The notes below the pieces were generated by a model. That model saw only the letters and a program-made list of their open reading frames with translations, was not told where the DNA came from and searched no databases. The translations under genes and the position numbers were made by a program. Shown in pieces: positions 57,868 through 64,000 of a stretch of 64,000 nt of DNA (the first letter of the stretch is position 1; each line of letters begins with the position of its first letter). The stretch lies in contig NZ_CP033107.1 in the NCBI RefSeq assembly GCF_003856975.1, positions 2,728,001-2,792,000 on the forward strand, given 5' to 3'. The stretch comes from Plantibacter sp. PA-3-X8 (GTDB taxonomy: Bacteria; Actinomycetota; Actinomycetes; Actinomycetales; Microbacteriaceae).

Positions 57868-58925
57868 TTGCCGTCGATGGTCGGCTCGCCCTGCAGCGCC
57901 GCTGCGAGGTCGTCGACGTAGCCGGGCAGGACGTACTGCAGGGACAGGACGGTCGGCGCGCTGATGGCCGAGGCCTTGGCGGCGTCGGCGTAGATCACGT
58001 AGGACCCGGCGGCGATCGGCGCCCAGCGCGACACCACGGCGTTCTCGACCGTGTACGTCCCTTCCTCGGCACTTCCACCCCACGCGGCGAACAGGTCGGC
58101 GTCCACGTCGTAGAGCTGCTCGAGGCTGACGCCGGTGTACCAGTTGTCGCCCTCGGCGCTCGCGAGGAAGCTGTCCATCGCCGACGTCGAGGTGAAGCCG
58201 AGCGCTTCGGTGATGCGGACCCGCGGGTCGTACTCGAGGTAGACGCCGAGGTCCGTCCCGCCCTCGTTCAGGGTGAGGCCCCAGACGAAGCTCTTGTCGT
58301 CGAACTCGGGGTGTGCGTCGGCGAGGGAGGTGATGAGGTCCTCGGTCTCGCCGATGAGCTCCTCGGCCTTGGCCTCCTCCGACATCGCCTTCCCGACGGT
58401 GCGGGTCATGCCCTCCCAGGTGCCCGGGTTCCAGGGTCCCTCGATGTAGGGGACGGTCGGGGCGATCTCGGTGAGCCGCTCGTATTCGATGTCGGTGACA
58501 CCGGAGTAGAGGCTGAGGATCAGGTCGGGCTTCAGGGACTTGATCGCCTCGTAGTTCGGGCCGTCGTCCGTGAAGGGGATGATCTCGGGCATCTCGCCGT
58601 ACGCCTCGGAGACGTAGTCCTCGAACCAGGGCTGGTAGCCGCTCTCACCGGCACCCCAGACCTCTTCGATGCCGACGGGGTTGGTGCCGAGGGCGGCGAC
58701 GATGTCAGGCGTCATCCACCCGAGAGCCACGATCCGTTCCGGCTTCTCCGGGATGACGGTCTCACCGTGGGCGTGTTCGATGATGACGCCGTCGGTCGAT
58801 GCCGTCGTCGATCCGGTGTCGCCGGTGGCGGCCGAACATCCGGCGAGGGCGAGAGCGGTGGCGATGACGGCGGCGAGGAGGGTGGATCCTCGGCGGACGT
58901 TCGGGCGCGCGAAAGCGTGCGGCAT
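57864..58925 (-). CDS. Iron-siderophore substrate-binding lipoprotein
   Basis: A 353-residue FepB/FhuD-type lipoprotein. The lipobox LAGC gives Cys30. Family strands are HAHGETVIPEKPERIVALGW, LKPDLILSLYSGVTDIEYERL and IAPTVPYIEGPW. The ATG at 58925 has AAAGGAG upstream, and a further upstream frame overlaps the iron box and is rejected. It is the first gene of the six-cistron coupled uptake and reduction operon, 50 bases downstream of a DtxR-type box. It is a homologue of the 14708-15775 protein, but the two differ enough to suggest different siderophores. Confidence 0.93.
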   Translation of the reverse strand: MPHAFARPNVRRGSTLLAAVIATALALAGCSAATGDTGSTTASTDGVIIEHAHGETVIPEKPERIVALGWMTPDIVAALGTNPVGIEEVWGAGESGYQPWFEDYVSEAYGEMPEIIPFTDDGPNYEAIKSLKPDLILSLYSGVTDIEYERLTEIAPTVPYIEGPWNPGTWEGMTRTVGKAMSEEAKAEELIGETEDLITSLADAHPEFDDKSFVWGLTLNEGGTDLGVYLEYDPRVRITEALGFTSTSAMDSFLASAEGDNWYTGVSLEQLYDVDADLFAAWGGSAEEGTYTVENAVVSRWAPIAAGSYVIYADAAKASAISAPTVLSLQYVLPGYVDDLAAALQGEPTIDGK

Positions 58926-58975
58926 GGGGCTCCTTTGAAGAGGGGGGAGTGGGATCACCGCTGGCGATCCAGAAG

Positions 58976-58994
58976 TTAGGTAAGCATGTCCTAA
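58976..58994. promoter_or_regulatory. DtxR/IdeR-type iron box
   Basis: TTAGGTAAGCATGTCCTAA keeps the outer half-sites TTAGGT and CCTAA of the 19-base DtxR consensus, with mismatches near the centre and in the right arm. It lies 50 bases upstream of the binding-protein start, where it would block transcription of the whole operon when iron is plentiful. Confidence 0.8.
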
Positions 58995-59020
58995 CAGAAC
59001 GATCGTAGGGCGCTTCCGCG

Positions 59021-59056
59021 CGCGACAGCGTCGAGGAACCGACGAGTTCTGTCGCG
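59021..59056 (-). terminator. Hairpin after the AraC gene of iron locus 2
   Basis: CGCGACAG (59021-59028) and CTGTCGCG (59049-59056) pair perfectly across a 20-base loop, between the AraC stop codon and the iron box. It may separate the AraC transcript from the uptake operon; it could also be an AraC binding site. Confidence 0.4.
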
Positions 59057-59087
59057 GATCCGACACGGTGGTGCGTGCCCGGGTGGA

Positions 59088-59930
59088 TCAGCGCCAGTAG
59101 AGCTGGTGGGCGGGGTCCGCCTGCACCCGTGCCACGTACTCCCGAGGGGTCATGCCGAACCGGGCTCGGAAGCTCGCGGAGAAGGCGCTCGAGGACGCGT
59201 ACCCGCACCGGTGCGCGGCCGCCCCGATCGGCATGCCGTCGATGATCAGCCGCGCCGCCAGCGTCATCCGGACGCCCGTCCGCCACCGGGCGAAACTCAT
59301 CCCGGTGTCGTGCTGGAAGATCCGCAGCACGGTGCGCTCGTGGAGGCCGTGCACGTCGAACAGCTCGCGCGCGCCCCGGAGGTCACCCGGATCGGCGAGG
59401 ATCGCACGGACGAGCGGACGGACACGATCGTCGGACGGCATCGGGATCTCGCCCCAGCCGTCCGCCGTCTCCGGCGCGGGCTGCTGCAGCATCTCGATGA
59501 GGACCGCCTGCGCACGGACCCGGAGGTCGGTCGGCATGTCGTTGATCCCGAGGTGGAGCAACATCTCCTGCACCGCACGCGGGACCAGGACCTGGGTGAC
59601 GGTCTCGACGGGCGCGATCAGCGAGGTGGCGGGGAGGTAGGTGTAGCACCCGGTGGAGTCGCGCTCGTGGTGCGCGGTGTGCGGCGTGTGTGCTGGGATC
59701 CAGACGCCCTGACCCGGTGCGAGGCGCCACATCGCGTTCGGGAGATGCACCCACACGGTGCCGCGGTAGCACCAGGCGAGCATGGCGTCCGGATGACGGT
59801 GCGGTGGCGAGAGCGGGCGACTCCCGGTGTCCTCGTCGGTGACGACACCGGTGCCCATCAGATACGGTTCGGCGACCGACGAAGGATGCTCGGGGCTCGC
59901 GTCCCAGTCGATCCGGCTGTACGGGCTCAA
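59088..59930 (-). CDS. AraC-family regulator of iron locus 2
   Basis: A 280-residue regulator with an N-terminal cupin-like sensor (PPHRHPDAMLAWCYRGTVWVHL; VWIPAHTPHTAHH) and a C-terminal double helix-turn-helix (FDVHGLHERTVLRIFQHDTG; RCGYASSSAFSASFRARFGMTP). The TTG at 59930 overlaps the preceding stop codon (TTGA) and gives MSPYSRIDWDASPE; a later ATG is possible but has no ribosome-binding site. It lies upstream of the siderophore operon on the same strand, like the AraC gene of locus 1, and probably activates that operon. Confidence 0.85.
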   Translation of the reverse strand: MSPYSRIDWDASPEHPSSVAEPYLMGTGVVTDEDTGSRPLSPPHRHPDAMLAWCYRGTVWVHLPNAMWRLAPGQGVWIPAHTPHTAHHERDSTGCYTYLPATSLIAPVETVTQVLVPRAVQEMLLHLGINDMPTDLRVRAQAVLIEMLQQPAPETADGWGEIPMPSDDRVRPLVRAILADPGDLRGARELFDVHGLHERTVLRIFQHDTGMSFARWRTGVRMTLAARLIIDGMPIGAAAHRCGYASSSAFSASFRARFGMTPREYVARVQADPAHQLYWR

Positions 59931-60307
59931 CGAGCGCTCGTACCCGCGTCGCCGATCAGCGGGAGGCCGTCGTCGTCGAAGCGGACGCCGTTCGCGGCGA
60001 GCCGGCGTTCCGCCTCGTGATGGACGACGCCGCGCTTGCGCGGATCGGCTTCGAGGAGGTGGATCAGGAGATCGTCCGTCGCGTTCGGGTGCAGCGCGAT
60101 CTCGATACGCGCACCCCAGAAGCGGTCCCCGAGGAAGAGCTCCAACGCCGCTGGGTCGGCTGCCGGATTGTGCGCCGCAGCGGCGCGGATCGCCTGATTG
60201 GGGTCGTTCGCCAAGACGGAGAACTCCTCGAACGTGCTCGCCGATCGCGCGAGCTCATAGCGTCGTTCCTCGTCCGCGATCTGCTCCGGCGTCTTGCGTC
60301 TGGCCAC
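59927..60307 (-). CDS. Small helical-repeat protein (variant leucine-rich-repeat-like)
   Basis: A 126-residue soluble protein. After a charged N-terminal helix (ARRKTPEQIADEERRYELAR) it has two or three short helical repeats of the LRV kind (LANDPNQAIRAAAAHNPAAD; ARIEIALHPNATDDLLIHLL). The GTG start at 60307 is preceded by GAAGGGA, and the stop overlaps the AraC TTG start. Function is unknown; such repeats usually bind proteins. Coupling to the AraC gene may be chance. Confidence 0.7.
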   Translation of the reverse strand: MARRKTPEQIADEERRYELARSASTFEEFSVLANDPNQAIRAAAAHNPAADPAALELFLGDRFWGARIEIALHPNATDDLLIHLLEADPRKRGVVHHEAERRLAANGVRFDDDGLPLIGDAGTSAR

Positions 60308-60400
60308 GGTGGTCCCTTCATCCCGTCGCCGTCAACCTACCTGGCTCGCCTGATGTTCGACAACGACGGCTTGCCGCGCCGCCGGGCGCTGACGGGCGCG

Positions 60401-60979
60401 TCACGCCAGGGCGGCGAGCGCTTCGTCGAGGCGTTCGGCGGCTTCGCCGTCGGCGCTGTTGTCGAACAGGATGTGGTGGGCTCCGCGCCATCGGCACTCG
60501 GCCGCCTGCGCGGTCGCCCAGAACTCGTCCCAGTTCGCCAGTTTCCAGGTGTCCCGCTCATAGCCTCTGGCGTGCACGCGATCCTTGACCCGGGTACCGT
60601 CGACGGTCACGTGCACGACGACGATGTCGACCTCCTGCGGCCACGAGTGCTCGCTCGCCGCCTCCTCGAGGAACCCACTCTGCGGGAAGTACCGCACGAA
60701 CGGTGCGTCGAGGACGACCGACATGCCGAGTCTGAGGTTGTCTCCGGCGAGCCGGAGGAGGGTCCGGTACTCGAGGTCCATCACGACCCGCTGGTAGTAC
60801 TCGTTGTTGTCCCGTTCGTGCTTGTCGGTGCCGGCGGCCTCGAGGAGGGTCTCGGTGAAGAAGGTCGCCACCGAGTCCTTGTCGAGGTAGGCCGCCGACA
60901 CCCGCTCGGCGATGAGCGTGCTCACCGTCGACTTCCCTGACCCCGCGGGGCCGATGACGAAGTAGAGTTTCGGACTCAT
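60401..60979 (-). CDS. P-loop kinase-like protein (AAA/zeta-toxin-like fold)
   Basis: A 192-residue cytoplasmic nucleotide-binding protein. Walker A is GPAGSGKS (10-17) and a Walker B-like strand with acidic residue is SVVLDAPFVRYFP. The pattern fits the small-molecule kinase/zeta-toxin-like ATPases. It is not next to an antitoxin-like gene, so a metabolic kinase is more likely than a toxin. It shares a strand with the MFS gene upstream (9-base gap) and may be cotranscribed with the sugar-acid genes, possibly phosphorylating that substrate. Confidence 0.75.
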   Translation of the reverse strand: MSPKLYFVIGPAGSGKSTVSTLIAERVSAAYLDKDSVATFFTETLLEAAGTDKHERDNNEYYQRVVMDLEYRTLLRLAGDNLRLGMSVVLDAPFVRYFPQSGFLEEAASEHSWPQEVDIVVVHVTVDGTRVKDRVHARGYERDTWKLANWDEFWATAQAAECRWRGAHHILFDNSADGEAAERLDEALAALA

Positions 60980-60988
60980 CGGGTCACG

Positions 60989-62287
60989 CTACGCCGTCAC
61001 GGCCGCGGCCGGACGTTCCTTGACGAACAGTCCGTACGACAGCGCGCCGACCAGGAGGAGCACGCCGCCGATGAGGAAGACGAGGGTGTAGTTGCCGTCC
61101 GTCGCCGTGAGGATCGCCCCGGTGACGACGGGTGCGACGGCCGCCCCCATGAATCCGCCGAAGTTCTGGATCGCGCCGAGCGAGGCGACCTGGTTGGACG
61201 GGGCGATGTCCGAAGCCAGGGTCCACAGGCAGCCGATGGGGACCTGCGATGCGAAGTACCCGACGGACAGCAGAGCGACGGCGAGGGCGGTGTTGTCCAC
61301 GTAGGCGACGGGGAGCACGCTCGCGGCGGCGAGCAGCGCGCCGCCGACGATCGGGATCTTCCGGGCGCGGACGGTACCGACGCCCCGCTGCACCAGACGG
61401 CTCGAGAGCCATCCGCCGAAGACGACGCCGACGATGCCGCAGAGGAACGGGAGCGAAGCCAACCATCCACTGTCGGCGAGGCTGAAGCCGCGGGCGGTCT
61501 GGAGGTAGCTGGGGAGCCAGGTGAGGTAGACCCACACGGTGTAGAAGATGCCGAAGGCTCCGAGCACCATGAACCAGGTGTTGCGGTGCTTGAACAGCTG
61601 GCCCCAGGCGACCTGCTCCACCGTGGCGACCACGCGGGCCTCGGCCTCGGCGCCCTTGATCATCGACTGTTCCTTGAGCGTCGGATCGCGGTAGATGCGG
61701 AGCCAGACGAGCGCGATGACGATGCCGAACGCACCGACGATGATGAACATGCCTCGCCAGCTCATGGTGAGCAGGAGGAAGGTGAGGAGCGGCGGGGCGA
61801 TCGCGTTGGCGATCTGCGAGCCCGTGTTCACGAGGGACACCGGGAGCGCGCGCTCCGACTTGTTGAACCAGCGCTCATTGACCTTCAGCGCGGAGGTGAA
61901 GAACGGCGACTCGGCGATGCCGAGGGCGACGCGGGCCGCGTACAGGAAGCCGAACGAGTTCGCGGCGGCGGTCACCATCGAGACGAGCGACCACGCACCG
62001 GCGGCGAACGCGAACATCTTCTTCGGACCGAACTTGTCGACGAGGAAGCCCGCCGGCAGGTTCGCGATGGCATAGGGCCAGGAGAACGCCGACAGCAGCA
62101 GCCCCATCTGGAGGGCGTTGAGTCCGAACTCCTGAGCGATCGTCGTGTTCGCCACGCTCAGCGTGGATCGATCGAGGTAGTTCACGACCCCGCCGAGCAC
62201 GAGGAACCCGACCAGGAACCAGCGGATCCGGACGGTCTTCTTCTCGGCCTTGGTGAGGACCGGTGCCTCGCTGTCGATCTGGCTCAT
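60989..62287 (-). CDS. MFS transporter, anion:cation symporter (hexonate/hexuronate) type
   Basis: A 432-residue transporter with 12 helices. The N-terminal block VVNYLDRSTLSVANTTIAQE and FGLNALQMGLLLSAFSWPYA are typical of the ACS family, which imports sugar acids such as galactonate, gluconate and glucarate with protons. I chose the ATG at 62287 because AAGGAG lies 8 bases upstream. It sits 60 bases after the KDPG-type aldolase gene on the same strand, supporting sugar-acid catabolism. The exact substrate is open. Confidence 0.91.
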   Translation of the reverse strand: MSQIDSEAPVLTKAEKKTVRIRWFLVGFLVLGGVVNYLDRSTLSVANTTIAQEFGLNALQMGLLLSAFSWPYAIANLPAGFLVDKFGPKKMFAFAAGAWSLVSMVTAAANSFGFLYAARVALGIAESPFFTSALKVNERWFNKSERALPVSLVNTGSQIANAIAPPLLTFLLLTMSWRGMFIIVGAFGIVIALVWLRIYRDPTLKEQSMIKGAEAEARVVATVEQVAWGQLFKHRNTWFMVLGAFGIFYTVWVYLTWLPSYLQTARGFSLADSGWLASLPFLCGIVGVVFGGWLSSRLVQRGVGTVRARKIPIVGGALLAAASVLPVAYVDNTALAVALLSVGYFASQVPIGCLWTLASDIAPSNQVASLGAIQNFGGFMGAAVAPVVTGAILTATDGNYTLVFLIGGVLLLVGALSYGLFVKERPAAAVTA

Positions 62288-62347
62288 GCCATGCACTCCT
62301 TCGTGTGGTGGTGGGTACTGCGTCGCGCTGGGCGCGAGGAACGGGTG

Positions 62348-62995
62348 TCAGGCCCGAGCGGCGGCGATCGCCGCGAGGAACTCCTCAGCTGCCCGGGTGA
62401 CCTTGCCGTAGTCGCCGTCGGCGCGCGCCGCCTTCGTGACCGCGCTGCCGACGCCCACGGCGACGGCCCCGGCGGCGAACCAGGTCCCGACGTTCTCGGG
62501 TGTGGCTCCGCCCGCGGGGAGGATCGGTGCCTGCGCCAATGGCGCCCGGACCGTCTTGAGGTACTCGGGTCCGGCGATCTCGGTGGGGAACAGCTTGACG
62601 ATGTCGGCGCCGGCGGACATCGTGTCGACGATCTCGGTCGGTGTGAACGCCCCGCTGATCGAGACGGCCTGGTAGCGCGCTGCGGTGCGGATCATGCCCT
62701 CGTCGAGGTTGGGACTCACAAGGATCCGGGCGCCGGCCTGGATGCAGGCGAACGCGGCCTCGGCGTCGAGGACGGTCCCGGCGCCGATGGCGACACCCTG
62801 ATCGGCGTACTCCTCGGAGAGGGTGCGGATGGCGCCCAGGGCGTCGGGGACGGACAGCGTGATCTCGAGGGCGCGGAAGCCGCCGGCGATCGCCGCCCGC
62901 GCGACCTGGATCGCCTCGTCGGTGCTGTCGAGGCGCAGGATGAGGATCGCGCCGGTCTCGTGGATCGTGCGGAGGACGTCGTATTTGGTAAGCAT
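62348..62995 (-). CDS. 2-Keto-3-deoxy-6-phosphogluconate-type aldolase
   Basis: A 215-residue class I aldolase of the Eda/DgoA family. Arg21 (ILILRLD), Glu44 (ALEITLSV) and the Schiff-base Lys134 (ADIVKLFPTE) are in place, with the phosphate-binding PAGGATPENVGTW. It cleaves KDPG or its galacto epimer to pyruvate and glyceraldehyde-3-phosphate. The P-loop kinase downstream could be the matching sugar-acid kinase, but no dehydratase is in the window. It is divergent from the DeoR regulator across a 91-base promoter region. Confidence 0.93.
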   Translation of the reverse strand: MLTKYDVLRTIHETGAILILRLDSTDEAIQVARAAIAGGFRALEITLSVPDALGAIRTLSEEYADQGVAIGAGTVLDAEAAFACIQAGARILVSPNLDEGMIRTAARYQAVSISGAFTPTEIVDTMSAGADIVKLFPTEIAGPEYLKTVRAPLAQAPILPAGGATPENVGTWFAAGAVAVGVGSAVTKAARADGDYGKVTRAAEEFLAAIAAARA

Positions 62996-63018
62996 CGCGG
63001 ATCACATTACCCCATGGA

Positions 63019-63052
63019 TTCACACAGATTCACATATCGTCTCAAATTCACG
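63019..63052. promoter_or_regulatory. Three TTCAC(A/G) direct repeats in the aldolase/DeoR promoter
   Basis: TTCACA at 63019-63024, TTCACA at 63029-63034 and TTCACG at 63047-63052 form direct repeats spaced 10 and 18 bases apart, between the two divergent start codons. DeoR-family proteins often bind direct repeats like these. It is the best operator candidate for the adjacent regulator. Confidence 0.5.
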
Positions 63053-63086
63053 ACGATCGATCTCTGCGGACCGATAGGCTCGCGGC

Positions 63087-63878
63087 ATGAGTTCCTCCTC
63101 GCCCCTGATCCCGGAGCAACGCCACCAGGAGATCCTCCGCCTGTTGCGGAGCGCGGGCGTGTTGAGCATCCGGCACATCGTCGAGCTCCTCGGTGTCTCC
63201 CACATGACGGTGCGTCGCGACATCGCCGCATTGGAGGAGGGCGGTCAGGTCGTCTCGGTGCAGGGCGGCGTCAGATTGAGCGAACGGAGCGGATCGGAAC
63301 CACCCCGGGAGCGGGCGTCGAGAGCGGGGCTCGAACTGCCGCGGAAGCGTGCGATCGCCGAACTCGCCGCCGGCCTGGTCGAGGACGACATGGTCCTGTT
63401 CCTCGACGCCGGCACCACGTGCGAGGCCGTCGTCCCGTTCCTCGCGGACCGACGGAACCTCACCGTCGTCACGAACGACTTCCTGGTGGTCACGACACTC
63501 CTCGACCACCCGGGGATCGAGACCATCCATACAGGGGGCGTCGTCGACGTCTCCAGCGGATCGTCCAGCGGGGCCCTCGCCGCGGCGACCCTGGGCGCCG
63601 TCAACCTCGACGTCGTCTTCCTCAGCACGGGGACCTGGGATCTCGCACACGGCGTCACGACGCCGGTGTCCGACAAGGTGGTGCTGAAGCAGGCGGCGAT
63701 GGCCGCCGGGTCGAGCTGCGTGCTACTCGCCGACAGCACGAAGTTCGGAACGTTCGAGCGCTTCAACGTCACACCACTCGACGGGCTCGACGCGGTCGTC
63801 TCCGACACCGATCTGCCCGAGGACGTCGCCGAGTCGCTCACCGACATCGGGCTCGACCTGCGCCTCGCCGCCGTCTGA
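63087..63878 (+). CDS. DeoR-family transcriptional regulator of sugar-acid genes
   Basis: A 263-residue repressor with an N-terminal helix-turn-helix (IPEQRHQEILRLLRSAGVLS; LLGVSHMTVRRDIAALEEGG) and the DeoR ribose-isomerase-like sensor (LFLDAGTTCEAVVPFLADR; TVVTNDFLVVTTLL; CVLLADSTKFGTF). It is divergent from the aldolase-MFS operon and probably represses it until a phosphorylated sugar acid accumulates. It may also control the gene that begins at 63994. Confidence 0.93.
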   Translation: MSSSSPLIPEQRHQEILRLLRSAGVLSIRHIVELLGVSHMTVRRDIAALEEGGQVVSVQGGVRLSERSGSEPPRERASRAGLELPRKRAIAELAAGLVEDDMVLFLDAGTTCEAVVPFLADRRNLTVVTNDFLVVTTLLDHPGIETIHTGGVVDVSSGSSSGALAAATLGAVNLDVVFLSTGTWDLAHGVTTPVSDKVVLKQAAMAAGSSCVLLADSTKFGTFERFNVTPLDGLDAVVSDTDLPEDVAESLTDIGLDLRLAAV

Positions 63879-63993
63879 CGTCACGATCGTCGTGCCACCG
63901 ACTCCGCTGCGGTAGGGGAGGACGGCCCGTCGTCCGCGGGTAGGCTCGTCAGTCGGATGCGACGCGTCCGACCACCGATCCGAAGGACACACG

Positions 63994-64000
63994 ATGACCA
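63994..64000 (+). CDS. Start of a further gene (continues beyond window)
   Basis: ATGACCA at the right edge is preceded by GAAGGA at 7 bases, a good ribosome-binding site, and lies 115 bases after the DeoR gene on the same strand. Only two codons are visible, so no product can be given. Confidence 0.4.

Noticed and set aside
60401..60979. P-loop kinase considered as a zeta toxin of a toxin-antitoxin pair
   Set aside because: No small antitoxin gene is adjacent; the neighbours are sugar-acid transport genes and an unrelated repeat protein.
1..64000. Search for CRISPR arrays, insertion sequences, integrases, attachment sites and rRNA genes
   Set aside because: I saw no regularly spaced repeats, transposase or integrase motifs, or rRNA-like sequence; the single tRNA is not flanked by a repeat of its 3' end that I could find.

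Overview
This is a chromosomal window from a high-GC actinobacterium, most probably a member of the Microbacteriaceae. The supporting signs are a homodimeric-type pyruvate dehydrogenase E1 (aceE), an AhpE-like peroxiredoxin, a thyA-dfrA pair joined by an ATGA overlap, many GTG starts, GTGA/ATGA gene junctions, Tat and LAxTG export signals, and CUT1 sugar transporters without their own ATPases. The genus cannot be fixed from the sequence alone. Nearly all of the window is coding. I see no insertion sequence, phage, CRISPR array or rRNA.

Layout. 1-4.6 kb: housekeeping (aceE, peroxiredoxin, dfrA, thyA, tRNA-Val). 4.6-7.5 kb: two aldo/keto reductases and a divergent XRE regulator. 7.6-12.5 kb: a Tat-exported PHP-domain protein, an LAxTG surface protein, an ABC exporter and a small membrane protein. 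12.6-16.7 kb: iron locus 1 (binding protein, two FecCD permeases, AraC regulator, DtxR-type iron box). 16.8-20.2 kb: small membrane protein, a CopD-CtaG fusion and a His/Met-rich membrane protein, probably copper related. 20.3-22.6 kb: WcbI-like protein and GT2 glycosyltransferase. 22.7-26.6 kb: an SDR, an alpha/beta-hydrolase fused to a gluconate-dehydrogenase-subunit-3-like domain, and a GMC flavoprotein, in one operon. 26.6-29.1 kb: membrane proteins, a broken hydrolase gene and an acetyltransferase.

29.2-35.9 kb: LysR regulator and a divergent amine/nitrogen operon (ornithine cyclodeaminase-like protein, ammonium channel, sarcosine-oxidase-like flavoenzyme, carbamoylase-type amidohydrolase, HAD phosphatase). 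36.0-37.5 kb: DUF4396 protein with a native His9 tract behind a CsoR-like operator, then a lipase-like protein. 37.5-43.8 kb: ROK regulator with an ABC sugar importer and a GH13 alpha-glucosidase. 43.9-50.5 kb: GH32-like enzyme, serine hydrolase, second sugar importer and LacI regulator. 50.6-60.3 kb: iron locus 2, a long tightly coupled operon (binding protein, two FecCD permeases, FepC ATPase, a heterodimeric ABC half-transporter pair and a siderophore-interacting reductase) with a second iron box and an AraC gene upstream. 60.4-64.0 kb: P-loop kinase, an MFS sugar-acid transporter with a KDPG-type aldolase, a divergent DeoR regulator and the first codons of another gene.

The strongest leads are these. 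The heterodimeric half-transporters in iron locus 2 have complementary lesions: one has lost Walker A and the H-loop, the other the signature motif. Iron locus 1 has no ATPase and may borrow the FepC of locus 2. The hydrolase/dehydrogenase-subunit fusion sits between an SDR and a GMC oxidoreductase. Several divergent promoters carry clear inverted or direct repeats that are candidate operators for the adjacent regulators.
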